A stretch of 64,000 bases of DNA, from assembly GCA_025463545.1 (NCBI GenBank), contig JAODAR010000001.1:62001-126000 (forward strand), written 5' to 3'. The notes beneath the pieces are model-generated. The model ran no database searches, was not told where the DNA came from, and worked only from the letters and a program-made list of their open reading frames with translations. The stretch comes from Microbacteriaceae bacterium. GTDB lineage: Bacteria; Actinomycetota; Actinomycetes; Actinomycetales; Microbacteriaceae. Positions 17,213 through 24,937 of this stretch are shown in pieces (within the stretch, counting starts at the first letter, position 1; every line of letters starts with the position of its first letter). The position numbers were made by a program, and so were the translations under genes.

Positions 17213-18169
17213 TTGGGCTACCTCTACGCGCTGTTGGCGTCGCTCCTGTTCGGCCTGAACGGCAGCACGACCAAAGTCATCATCGAAGCGGGGATCACTC
17301 CGGCCCAGTTGACTTTCATGCGGGTGGGCTCCATCGCGCTGCTCTCCGGCGCCGTTCTGCTCTTCAGCAACCGGGCGGCGTTCCGCATCACCCGGCGCCA
17401 GGCGCTCGTGATGGCGGTCCTGGGCGTCGCCGGCGTGGCACTGATCCAGTGGTTCTACGCAATCGCCATCAGCCGGCTCCCGGTGGGCATCGCCCTCATG
17501 CTCGAGTACGGCGGTGTGCTGCTCGTCGCCCTCGCCGCGAGATTCATATTCAAGGAAAAGGTGAAAGCCAGGATCTGGGTCGCCATCGGCGCCGTCCTGA
17601 TCGGCATGGCCGTCGTCGCACAGGTCTGGGCCAGCCCGCTCGATGGGTTCGGAGTGCTGGCGGGCGTCCTCGCCGCCATCTGCCTCGCCGTCTACTTCCT
17701 GATCGGCGAACGGCAGGTCCAGTCGACATCCGCCCTCGCCGTGTCGTTCTGGTCGATGCTGTTCGCGAGCGTCTTCTGGCTGATCTTCAGCGGTTGGTGG
17801 AACATCCAGCCGGCTATTCTCGTGCAGCAAGGCTCGCTCGGCGGGAACCTGTCCGACTGGTCGTTCCCGCTCTGGGTTGCCCTGCTCTGGAGCGCGATGC
17901 TCGGCTCGTTTGCCCCCTACCTGCTCTCCTATCTGGCGCTCGGCCGGCTGACAGCCACCGCGGCGGGCATCGTGTCGTCCTCTGAGGTGATTTTCGCCTT
18001 CCTGTTCGCGTTCCTGTGGCTCGGCGAAGTCCTGGACCTGGTACAGACCGTGGGCGCCGCGATCGTACTGCTCGGCATCGTGCTGGCGCAGACGTCACGC
18101 GACAGGGTCATTGACCTGGACCTGGCGAGCCGAGACCTGGTCCGCTCGAAGGCACTGCGCAGGCGCTGA
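17213..18169 (+). CDS. EamA/DMT family transporter
   Basis: Drug/metabolite-type exporter of 318 residues with about ten membrane segments in two EamA repeats. The first repeat starts LYALLASLLFGLNGSTTK and the second starts at about 150 (GVLAGVLAAICLAVYFLIGERQ). The end of the second repeat, SSSEVIFAFLFAFLWLGE, is typical. The start is TTG at 17213, three bases after the mgrA stop, with AGAGG very close to it, so initiation probably depends on translational coupling. Its substrate is unknown; metabolite efflux beside an aldehyde reductase is one possibility. Confidence 0.9.
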   Translation: MGYLYALLASLLFGLNGSTTKVIIEAGITPAQLTFMRVGSIALLSGAVLLFSNRAAFRITRRQALVMAVLGVAGVALIQWFYAIAISRLPVGIALMLEYGGVLLVALAARFIFKEKVKARIWVAIGAVLIGMAVVAQVWASPLDGFGVLAGVLAAICLAVYFLIGERQVQSTSALAVSFWSMLFASVFWLIFSGWWNIQPAILVQQGSLGGNLSDWSFPLWVALLWSAMLGSFAPYLLSYLALGRLTATAAGIVSSSEVIFAFLFAFLWLGEVLDLVQTVGAAIVLLGIVLAQTSRDRVIDLDLASRDLVRSKALRRR

Positions 18170-18273
18170 CCCGGCACCAGCTTCCCCACACCAGCTCCCC
18201 GGCCGGCAATGTCGGTGGTCCCGATTAGCGTGTAAGCATCACCCACGCGTCCGGCTGACAGACGGAGGACCCC

Positions 18274-18537
18274 ATGACCGCACTGCCCACTCTCGTTCGC
18301 ACGACCGCACTGCCCACTCTCGTTCGCACGACCGCGTTGCACGGTCCCACGCTGGTTCCCGTCAAAGACGGCCTGTGGCGGGTCACCAGCCGGTCGGGCG
18401 CCGTGGTCGGGCACATCGAACGCCGAACGGATGCCGACGGCGACCGGTTTGCCGCTCGGCGGCTGACCGCAGCGACCCGCACCATCGACCTCGGTGTCTT
18501 CTGGAGAATCGACGATGCGGCCGACTGCTTTCGCTGA
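18274..18537 (+). CDS. Small hypothetical protein with N-terminal tandem repeat
   Basis: 87 residues. ATG 18274 has GGAGG eight bases upstream. The first 18 residues are a duplicated nonapeptide (TALPTLVRT twice) produced by a 27-bp DNA repeat. The conserved-looking part follows: LVPVKDGLWRVTSRSGAVVG and DADGDRFAARRLTAATRTI, ending FWRIDDAADCFR. It is soluble with no signal or membrane segment. I recall similar short proteins in related actinobacteria but know no function. Confidence 0.7.
   Translation: MTALPTLVRTTALPTLVRTTALHGPTLVPVKDGLWRVTSRSGAVVGHIERRTDADGDRFAARRLTAATRTIDLGVFWRIDDAADCFR
18276..18335. repeat. 27-bp tandem duplication at the start of the 87-aa ORF
   Basis: Two exact 27-base units (18276-18302 and 18303-18329) followed by six bases of a third. 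The period of nine codons keeps the reading frame. The upstream copy includes the G of the ATG start codon, so a second, shorter protein could not start at the same position in the other copy, where ACG replaces ATG. Confidence 0.9.
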
Positions 18538-18638
18538 CGAACGGACCGGCGGTGGCAATCGGCTGGTTTCACGACACAGCGGAGGCGCGCCGTGTCTCCT
18601 GCCGCTGAACGCGCTCCGCCGCAGGTAGTGTTCCGCAC

Positions 18639-19385
18639 ATGCAGTGGTGGAATAGCTTCGTAGACTGGCTCACAGACGCCGACACGCTTCCGATTGTTTT
18701 CGGTGCGATCGTGCTTGTCCTCTCTCTTATCGTCGGCAGCGTGCTTGCCGCGTGGATCTCTCGCGGCGCCGTCCGAGGGCTGATCGACCAGCGCGACCGG
18801 GACCTGAAGGCTTCCGCGCTCGGCGCCCTCATCGATGCCGCAACCGAGGCATCCGTCTGGAACTCGCTGACTCCGCAGGAACAGGTGATGGCCGATCGTG
18901 CCGTCGGCCAGGCCGATATCCAGTTGCGCCTGTTGCCGATTCGGGGTGCCGGTACCGCTGCGAACTGGGCATCGCACCAGCTGGCCGAGTTGAAGCGCAC
19001 GTCAGCGACTTTCGGTTACCAGCTTGAACCGGCCGTTCACGAGTTCCGGGACCGACTGATCGAGTGGCAGAACAAGCCGGCGCGTGCCCGCAAGATCTTC
19101 CAGTCCGACCTTGAGCGTTGGGGAACGCAGAGTGCCGCGCCCGAGTCGGGTCTACTGGCCCAGCAGGATGCCTGGGTCGCCCAGCAGCACCACGACCAGT
19201 TTGCAGCGACCGAGGCGCACCCGGTGCCTGCTGCACCCGCGCCTGCTTACTCCTCGTCGCGCGGCACAACCGCTGACTCCACGACCCCGTCAACGGAGAC
19301 CCAGCGCCTTCTCGACGACGTCCAGGCGCTCGAGGTTCGCCCGGCATCCTCTGGCAACCACACCGCGCCGGTCAGCACCCTGTAG
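18639..19385 (+). CDS. Conserved membrane-anchored hypothetical protein, 248 aa
   Basis: One membrane helix at about 18-40 (LPIVFGAIVLVLSLIVGSVLAAWI). A mostly helical cytoplasmic region follows (GLIDQRDRDLKASALGALIDAA, ADRAVGQADIQLRLLPIRG, HQLAELKRTSATFGYQL), then a Pro/Ser/Thr-rich disordered tail with a short terminal helix (TQRLLDDVQALE). I do not recognise a family with a known role. It is monocistronic, ending at a strong shared terminator. Confidence 0.8.
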   Translation: MQWWNSFVDWLTDADTLPIVFGAIVLVLSLIVGSVLAAWISRGAVRGLIDQRDRDLKASALGALIDAATEASVWNSLTPQEQVMADRAVGQADIQLRLLPIRGAGTAANWASHQLAELKRTSATFGYQLEPAVHEFRDRLIEWQNKPARARKIFQSDLERWGTQSAAPESGLLAQQDAWVAQQHHDQFAATEAHPVPAAPAPAYSSSRGTTADSTTPSTETQRLLDDVQALEVRPASSGNHTAPVSTL

Positions 19386-19427
19386 AGCGTTCCGCGGAAG
19401 CACTCCCGCGTTGGGGCGCTCGCCAAT

Positions 19428-19459
19428 GAAAAAGCCGGCGCTCACGCGCCGGCTTTTTC
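19428..19459. terminator. Bidirectional intrinsic terminator
   Basis: Perfect 14-bp stem (19428-19441 with 19446-19459) around a 4-base loop, with five A before and five T after the GC core. It therefore works as a T-tract terminator in both directions. It lies between the convergent 248-aa gene and nadE. Confidence 0.9.
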
Positions 19460-19515
19460 GTTGAATGACTGCTGTGTCGATCAGCCGCTGTGTCGATCAG
19501 CCGGGATTCGCCCGC

Positions 19516-20337
19516 TCAGCGCCACCAGTCGTCAGCGGGTGACACCGGCACGCGTCGCTTGTGCTCGGTGGCGAGGTAACGCTTCTCGATCGCCTCAGCG
19601 ACATCGGCGTCGACGTCTTTGCCTTCGAGATAGGCGTCGATGTCCTGGTAGCTCAGCCCGAGGTTGGCCTCGTCGGTCTGGCCCGGGTTGTCGTCCAGCA
19701 GGTCAGCGGTCGGCAGCTTGAGGTAGAGCCGCTCCGGTGCGCCCAGCTCGACGAGCATCTCGCGGCCTTGCCGCTTGGTGAGTCCAGACAATGGCAGGAT
19801 GTCTGCTCCGCCGTCACCGAACTTGGTGTAGAAACCGGCGACCGCTTCCGCGGCGTGGTCAGTCCCGACGACGAGCAACCGGTCGTCTCCCGCGATGGCG
19901 TACTGGGCGACCATGCGCTCACGCGCCTTGACGTTCCCCTTGTCGAAGTCACGGAGCGAGCCACCGGTACTGTCGGCGAACTCGGCTTCCACCCCATCGA
20001 CGGCCCGCTTGATGTTGAAGGTCAACGTATCGCCTGGCTTGATGAAGTCCAGGGCAAGGCGGGCGTCGTCCTCGTCGCTCTGCACCCCGTACGGCAGGCG
20101 CACGGCCACGAACCGGGCGGTAATGCCCTCCGCCGTGAGTTCCTCGACCGCAAGCTGGCAGATCCGCCCGGCGAGAGTCGAGTCCTGGCCGCCGCTGATG
20201 CCGAGCACCAGCCCGCGCGCACCGGAGCGACGCAGGTATTCGGTGAGGAAGCCCACGCGCCTTTGCACTTCGGCGGCCGGGTCGATTGCGGGTGACACGT
20301 TGAGTGCGGCGATGATTCGCGCCTGAAGATCTCGCAT
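19516..20337 (-). CDS. nadE: NH3-dependent NAD+ synthetase
   Basis: Last step of NAD biosynthesis: amidation of nicotinic acid adenine dinucleotide with ATP and ammonia. The 273 residues match the short, ammonia-dependent class with no glutaminase domain. The PP-loop SGGQDST is at about residues 46-52, and [25 protein letters not shown] is the conserved substrate region. [11 protein letters not shown] and [16 protein letters not shown] follow. ATG 20337 directly precedes tRNA-Arg, which is on the same strand 26 bases upstream. Confidence 0.96.
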   Translation of the reverse strand: MRDLQARIIAALNVSPAIDPAAEVQRRVGFLTEYLRRSGARGLVLGISGGQDSTLAGRICQLAVEELTAEGITARFVAVRLPYGVQSDEDDARLALDFIKPGDTLTFNIKRAVDGVEAEFADSTGGSLRDFDKGNVKARERMVAQYAIAGDDRLLVVGTDHAAEAVAGFYTKFGDGGADILPLSGLTKRQGREMLVELGAPERLYLKLPTADLLDDNPGQTDEANLGLSYQDIDAYLEGKDVDADVAEAIEKRYLATEHKRRVPVSPADDWWR

Positions 20338-20363
20338 ACAGGGAATCTATCAAGTCGAAGCGG

Positions 20364-20436
20364 TGCCCCCGGTAGGAATCGAACCTACGACAAGCGGATT
20401 AGAAGGCCGCTGCTCTATCCACTGAGCTACGGGGGC
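20364..20436 (-). tRNA. tRNA-Arg (anticodon TCT)
   Basis: The minus strand folds as a cloverleaf. The acceptor GCCCCCG pairs with CGGGGGC plus discriminator A. The D-arm is TAGCTCAGTGGATAGAGCA, the anticodon loop CTTCTAA carries anticodon TCT, and the T-arm is GTAGGTTCGATTCCTAC. CCA is not encoded. The last base pair of the anticodon stem looks mismatched. Confidence 0.95.
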
Positions 20437-20508
20437 GGACCGAGCGATTCCACGATACCGCAGACCACAGGACCAGATTCGTCACGCGATCGGGCCGAGC
20501 GAACGGGC

Positions 20509-20769
20509 TCAGACGGCCTTTGCCGCAGCGACCAGGACTTGGGCGAGCGTCGGTACTCCGACAGCGCGGAACACCTCAGCTCCGGCATCGTTGGTCACGA
20601 TCACAGTCGGCGTCGCGCGGATGCCGCTGGCTTCGGCCTCGTCGGTGTTCCGAGCGACATCGAATTCGCGCACCTTCGCGTGCGGAACCAACCGTTCGAC
20701 CTCTGCGAGCACCGCGCGTGTCTGGATGCACGGCTCACAGAAAGAGGAGGAGAAGAGGGTCAGTTCCAT
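20509..20769 (-). CDS. Thioredoxin-like thiol-disulfide protein
   Basis: Small thioredoxin-fold protein of 86 residues with the redox motif CEPC (residues 12-15) after strand MELTLFSSSF. The cis-Pro segment is RATPTVIV. It is shorter than thioredoxin (about 105 residues) and closer in size to glutaredoxin-like or thioredoxin-like mini proteins. It is probably a cytoplasmic thiol reductase, partner unknown. It is divergent from orn with a 66-base gap. Confidence 0.88.
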   Translation of the reverse strand: MELTLFSSSFCEPCIQTRAVLAEVERLVPHAKVREFDVARNTDEAEASGIRATPTVIVTNDAGAEVFRAVGVPTLAQVLVAAAKAV

Positions 20770-20835
20770 GGTGCGACCAGTCTACGGAGCTTTGTCGCGG
20801 CAGGCGCTGTCCGGGGCCACCGATAGACTCGCCCC

Positions 20836-21456
20836 ATGACAAACAGCAGTGACCGGTTGGTGTGGATCGACTGTGAAATGACCGGCCTGGACCTTGATTC
20901 AGACGAGCTGGTCGAGATTGCGGTTGTGATCACCGACTTCGACCTCAACCTCGTCGACCCCGGCATCGATATCGTCATCAAGCCCGACCCGTCTGCCCTC
21001 GAGCACATGGGCGACTTCGTGCGTGAGATGCATACCTCCTCCGGGCTGATCGAAGAGATCCCGAACGGCGTGAGCGTAGCCGAAGCGGAATACGAAGTAC
21101 TCGAGTACATCCTCAAGTTCATCCCGGCCGAGCAGAAAGCACCGCTGGCCGGCAACTCCATCGGCACCGACCGCGCGTTCCTGTCGAAGTTCATGCCGCG
21201 CCTTGACAACCAGTTGCACTACCGCAACGTGGATGTGTCGTCGATCAAGGAACTCGCTCGCCGCTGGTACCCGCGTGCGTACTTCAACGCACCGCCGAAA
21301 GATGGCGGACATCGCGCCCTGGCGGACATTCTCGAATCAATCCGCGAGCTTGCGTACTACCGCCGGGCCGTGTTCATTCCCGACCCCGGGCCAACCAGCG
21401 AGGAAGCAAAATCCGTTTCCGCGGACGTTGTGAACAACTTCAGTCCATTGGTGTAA
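20836..21456 (+). CDS. orn: Oligoribonuclease
   Basis: DEDDh 3'-5' exonuclease that degrades 2-5 nt RNA fragments, including pGpG, and is usually essential in actinobacteria. The 206 residues contain all catalytic motifs: Exo[11 protein letters not shown] (Asp and Glu), Exo[13 protein letters not shown] (Asp), and ExoIII with HRALADI (His and Asp). The opening [15 protein letters not shown] is diagnostic. The gene is followed by tRNA-His on the same strand, with which it may share a transcript. Confidence 0.97.
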   Translation: MTNSSDRLVWIDCEMTGLDLDSDELVEIAVVITDFDLNLVDPGIDIVIKPDPSALEHMGDFVREMHTSSGLIEEIPNGVSVAEAEYEVLEYILKFIPAEQKAPLAGNSIGTDRAFLSKFMPRLDNQLHYRNVDVSSIKELARRWYPRAYFNAPPKDGGHRALADILESIRELAYYRRAVFIPDPGPTSEEAKSVSADVVNNFSPLV

Positions 21457-21501
21457 TAGTATTCTTGAGTTGCCTTCGTCCGAGAGGACGGAAATGCACA
21501 T

Positions 21502-21578
21502 GGTGGGTATAGCTCAGTTGGTAGAGCGCCTGGTTGTGGTCCAGGAGGTCGCGGGTTCAAGCCCCGTTACTCACCCCA
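21502..21578 (+). tRNA. tRNA-His (anticodon GTG)
   Basis: Cloverleaf with the extra G-1 (21502) facing C73, as expected for tRNA-His. The acceptor GTGGGTA pairs with TACTCAC (one G-T pair). The anticodon stem CCTGG/CCAGG holds loop TTGTGGT with GTG, and the T-arm is CGGGTTCAAGCCCCG. The 3' CCA is encoded at 21576-21578. Confidence 0.95.
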
Positions 21579-21606
21579 ATGATCCACTGGCCTACAGGGC
21601 TAAGTG

Positions 21607-21957
21607 ATGCTGCAGATCGACGCCGCCGAATTCGAGCGCCTTGTCGTCGACGAACTCGACCTCCTGCCCGACGACATGGTCGACGGCCTCGACAATGTCG
21701 TCTTCGTCGTCGAGGATCGCCCGGAGAACGGGACCCTCGACACGCTCGGACTCTACGACGGCGTCGCCCTGACCCAGCGCGGCCAGTACGGCTTCGGTGA
21801 GATGCCCGACCGCATCATCCTTTTCCGGGAACCATTGTTGGCGATCTGCGACACCGTCGAGGACCTGCGCGACGAGATCCACGTCACACTGGTGCACGAA
21901 ATCGCGCACTTCTACGGGATTGACGACGACAGGCTGCACGAGCTGGGCTGGGCCTGA
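21607..21957 (+). CDS. Small metallopeptidase family protein (zincin-like)
   Basis: Minimal zincin of about 116 residues. The C-terminal HEIAHFYGIDDDRLHELGW has the HExxH zinc motif and a downstream acidic/His cluster. The first part (AEFERLVVDELDLLPDDMVDGLDNVVFVVED) matches the actinobacterial metallopeptidase family, whose function is unproven. ATG 21607 and GTG 21604 are both possible starts; no clear ribosome site separates them. It is cytoplasmic, with no signal. Confidence 0.87.
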   Translation: MLQIDAAEFERLVVDELDLLPDDMVDGLDNVVFVVEDRPENGTLDTLGLYDGVALTQRGQYGFGEMPDRIILFREPLLAICDTVEDLRDEIHVTLVHEIAHFYGIDDDRLHELGWA

Positions 21958-21980
21958 ACCTCCCCGGGTTAACCTGAAGC

Positions 21981-23270
21981 ATGAGCAGATTCCGGCCCGG
22001 CCGATTCTTCGGCGTGACGGCCGGCGCACTGGTGATCCTTGCCCTCGGCGTGTACGGCCCCGCCACACTACTCGGACCGCTCCCGACGGTCAGGGCCACC
22101 GTCCTGCATCCCACGGCGGCCCCGGCGCACCCGTCCCGTCCGGCACTTCCCAGAGCCGGAGCAAGCGCCGTCATCCCGCTTGACAGCATCAACACTGCCC
22201 TCGGCACGAGCATCGACACTGCCGGCCGGAACGTCGCCGAGCCCCTCGCTGCCGCGGGCAGCTCGGATCCATTGCCGATGGCATCCGCTGCCAAGCTGGT
22301 GACCGCACTCGTCGTTCTTCAAGCCAAGCCGCTCGATGCCGGGCGGACCGGGCCATCAATGACGGTCACTGCGGAGGACTATCAGGGTTACCTCGACTAC
22401 GCCAACGAGGGGGCCCGGACGGTTGCCGTGTTCCAGGGCGAGACCTGGACCGAGCGGGAACTGCTGCAGGCACTCATCCTCGGGTCGAGCAACAACCACG
22501 CGGACACCGTCGCACGGTGGGCGTTCGGTTCGATCGACGCCTACCTGGGCGCCGCCGCGACGTGGATCGCCGAGCACAAGCTCACGAAAACGCACGTGGT
22601 GGACACCAACGGTCTTCACGATGCCAGCGCCGGAACCGCAGCCGATCTGGCCAGCCTGGCCGGCATCGCTGTCGCGACACCGGCGATCGCGGAACTACTC
22701 GCCAATCCCTCCTCTGCCCTGGCCGACCGGCGCGGCGTCGACAACACCACCGCCTACCTTCCCGAGCTCGGTGTCACCGGCGTCTCCCGAAGTTACACGG
22801 ACGCTGCCGGCGTCTGCTTCCTCTTCACCGGGCAGGTCGGGGATGGCGAGGCCGCGTACCGCTTTGCGGGAGCCATTCTCGGCGAACCCGACTACGACAC
22901 CCTGAGCGCCGACCTCACCGCCCTGATGGGCAGCGCCGTCGCCGGAGTGCAGAACATCGACGTGCTCACCGAGGGCGACCCTTTCGTTCGCTTCGAATCG
23001 GACTGGGGCCAGACTGCGAACGGTGTCGTGGGAGTGTCGAAGACCCGCTATGGCTGGCAGGCTGCAGCCATGACGGATGCCGACGTGAACCTGAATCCCT
23101 TCAGCACCCGCGGTGGAGGCGCAACGGTGGGTCGCGTCGCTGTGGTGGCCGCCGGCGACTCGGTCTCCTCACCGCTGGTGCTCGATCGTGCGATCAGCGA
23201 CCCTGGACCGGGCTGGCGGTTGCTGAATCCGGTTCCAGTGATCGCCGCGCTGATCGAGTCTCACGGCTGA
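21981..23270 (+). CDS. D-alanyl-D-alanine carboxypeptidase-like protein (S11)
   Basis: Penicillin-binding-protein fold enzyme that would trim D-Ala from peptidoglycan stem peptides outside the membrane. The N-terminal membrane anchor is at about residues 11-32, followed by a Pro-rich stretch. The active-site S102-A-A-K105 lies in MASAAKLV. The second motif is probably S-N-N in LGSSNNHAD. The usual KTG triad is not present; the closest is VSKTRYGW, so the third motif is divergent and activity is less certain. The 429 residues are normal for the family. It is transcribed alone, starting 23 bases after the zincin gene. Confidence 0.85.
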   Translation: MSRFRPGRFFGVTAGALVILALGVYGPATLLGPLPTVRATVLHPTAAPAHPSRPALPRAGASAVIPLDSINTALGTSIDTAGRNVAEPLAAAGSSDPLPMASAAKLVTALVVLQAKPLDAGRTGPSMTVTAEDYQGYLDYANEGARTVAVFQGETWTERELLQALILGSSNNHADTVARWAFGSIDAYLGAAATWIAEHKLTKTHVVDTNGLHDASAGTAADLASLAGIAVATPAIAELLANPSSALADRRGVDNTTAYLPELGVTGVSRSYTDAAGVCFLFTGQVGDGEAAYRFAGAILGEPDYDTLSADLTALMGSAVAGVQNIDVLTEGDPFVRFESDWGQTANGVVGVSKTRYGWQAAAMTDADVNLNPFSTRGGGATVGRVAVVAAGDSVSSPLVLDRAISDPGPGWRLLNPVPVIAALIESHG

Positions 23271-23283
23271 GCTCTACGGCAGG

Positions 23284-23556
23284 TCAGACTTCGTCGAGCT
23301 TCTGGTCGTCGTCCGCGGCTACCGGATCGCTGTCCCGAGCGTCGAAGGCGTACCGCACGTGCAATTCGCCCTGCACCTCACGGCTGTCGACCTCGTTGTA
23401 CCAGAACACCGACTCCATGCTCTCGACCGCTGCCATCATGCTGACCTGCGGCTCGTGCCTGCCGCGCACCAGGGCGCGGGTTTCGGTGCGGCCTTCGAAG
23501 GGCCCGTCGATGAATTCGGCGACATATACGCTCTCGGGTGAGTCAGGACTTGTCAT
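23284..23556 (-). CDS. Small conserved hypothetical protein
   Basis: 90 residues, acidic, beta-rich (VYVAEFIDGPFEGRTETRAL, MESVFWYNEVDSREVQGELHVRYAFDA), ending in an acidic tail (DDDQKLDEV). No domain is recognised. It has no signal or membrane segment. It is immediately downstream of the kinase-like gene on the same strand (9-base gap) and so may belong to the riboswitch-led operon. It is convergent with the carboxypeptidase gene. Confidence 0.7.
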   Translation of the reverse strand: MTSPDSPESVYVAEFIDGPFEGRTETRALVRGRHEPQVSMMAAVESMESVFWYNEVDSREVQGELHVRYAFDARDSDPVAADDDQKLDEV

Positions 23557-23565
23557 AGCCCCAAC

Positions 23566-24168
23566 CTAGCCCGGCTTCGCAGAAAACAGTCGGATGGTCG
23601 CCCAGCGCTCCGGTGTCTCCCGAATGCAATAGGCTGCCCACTCGTCCTGCCACTGGTCCCAGTGGGCGCCGAACGTCTCACCGTCCCTGGCCAGCGCCCG
23701 GGCCTTCCGCACGCGGTCGTCGGCGTCCAGCCACAGCCGCACATCGCTCAGCCCGGCATTCGCGGCGGCAAGAGTTCCGCAGCCTTCCACCAGCAGGGGT
23801 CTGTTCGGCCAGACTGGGTTCCATTCGGCCGGCTGCCCAGCAGACCAGTCGTAGCGCCGCCACGCCGCCGGATCGCCGTTCCGGCGCGGTCGGAGCACCC
23901 GCTCAGTGAGGTGGGCAGCGGCGGCGTCGAGCCCATTCCAGCCGGGGTAGATGTCGTCGAGGCGCACCAACTGTGGATGCTCGGTGTTCGGCCAGCCGGC
24001 GACGAGAGCGTCGGCCAGCGTGCTCTTCCCCGCGCCGCTCGGGCCGTCGATGAGCACCACCGATCTGCTTCCGGCAGCAGCGACGACCTCAAGGATTGGG
24101 GGGAGCAACGAAGCCAAGGAGTCGGGAAGCGCAGGTTTCGGAGCCGCTGGGCTGTCAACCGAGGACAA
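23566..24168 (-). CDS. P-loop kinase-like ATP-binding protein in ECF transporter operon
   Basis: About 200 residues of the uridine-kinase/AAA-like P-loop class. Walker A GPSGAGKST starts at residue 42, VRLDDIYPGW gives a switch-type Asp pair, and VEGCGTL is near the Walker B position. LWLDADDRVRKARALARDGE resembles the lid region of small-molecule kinases. The open frame continues far upstream but there overlaps ecfT. The TTG at 24168, 14 bases inside ecfT, is the most plausible start, with no strong ribosome site, so coupling is likely. Its place after a TPP-riboswitch transporter suggests phosphorylation of an imported vitamin or precursor, but that is inference. Confidence 0.78.
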   Translation of the reverse strand: MSSVDSPAAPKPALPDSLASLLPPILEVVAAAGSRSVVLIDGPSGAGKSTLADALVAGWPNTEHPQLVRLDDIYPGWNGLDAAAAHLTERVLRPRRNGDPAAWRRYDWSAGQPAEWNPVWPNRPLLVEGCGTLAAANAGLSDVRLWLDADDRVRKARALARDGETFGAHWDQWQDEWAAYCIRETPERWATIRLFSAKPG

Positions 24169-24937
24169 AGTTCCAGCTGCCGGTGATGACGGAGACGGCA
24201 GTGGCCAGGACGGCGACCAGGAACCCGATGGCGAGGAGCGCCCACTCGCGTCCGCCGAAAAGGGACGGGCGTGCCCACGTGCGCGTACCGGGCGCGCCGA
24301 AGCCCCGTGCTTCCATCGCGGTGGCCAGTTTGCTTCCACGCCTGACGGAAAGCACCAGCAACGCGAAGGCCTGGGTTCCGAACCGTCGAAGGGCTCCGCC
24401 GTCGGCGACCCCCCTGGCTCTCCTGGCCAGTTCCAGAGATTTCCAATCGTCGAGAAACAGCCCCACCAGCCGGAGTCCAGCCAGTCCGCCGAGTACGAAC
24501 CTGGCCGGGAGCCGGACCACCTGGCCGAGGCCGTCAGCCAGGTCGGTGGGGTCCACCGTGACGAAGAGCACGACGGCGGGAAGGCCGATCGCGAGGATGC
24601 GGAGAGCGGTAGCCGCCGCGAGGGAGATCGAACCGTCGGTGATGTGGACGAAGCCGAAGGCCCAGTACTCCGTTCCTGCCGGCTGGCCGTACAGCAGCGT
24701 GGTGAGGCCGGCCGCCGGCGCCGCGATCCAGATCGGTGCCGTGCGGAGCAGGAACGTGCGGGCAGACAACCCCGCGAAGAGAAACAGCACAGCTTCACAC
24801 GCGAGGGCGACGGCCGCAGAGACCCAGTCGATGGTGAGAACCAGCACGGCTGCAAGCAGGAGCGACGCGCCGAGCTTCGCCACCGGGTTGATGTGGTGGA
24901 TCACCTGCCCGGTACGCGCAGGGGCAAGCAGCGTCAT
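24155..24937 (-). CDS. ecfT: Energy-coupling factor transporter transmembrane protein EcfT
   Basis: The T component that couples ATPase movement to the substrate-binding S component. The 260 residues contain at least five membrane segments (for example KLGASLLLAAVLVLTIDWVSAAVAL and FVLGGLAGLRLVGLFL). The Ala-Arg-Gly coupling motifs are visible as ARRARGVADG and MEARGFGAPGTR. Its ATG overlaps the ecfA stop by four bases. It ends inside the start region of the kinase-like gene. Confidence 0.92.
   Translation of the reverse strand: MTLLAPARTGQVIHHINPVAKLGASLLLAAVLVLTIDWVSAAVALACEAVLFLFAGLSARTFLLRTAPIWIAAPAAGLTTLLYGQPAGTEYWAFGFVHITDGSISLAAATALRILAIGLPAVVLFVTVDPTDLADGLGQVVRLPARFVLGGLAGLRLVGLFLDDWKSLELARRARGVADGGALRRFGTQAFALLVLSVRRGSKLATAMEARGFGAPGTRTWARPSLFGGREWALLAIGFLVAVLATAVSVITGSWNFVLG

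Noticed and set aside
23566..24855. 429-aa version of the kinase-like protein
   Set aside because: The N-terminal 229 residues are the antiphase of ecfT and look non-coding. The TTG start at 24168 gives a normal P-loop protein.
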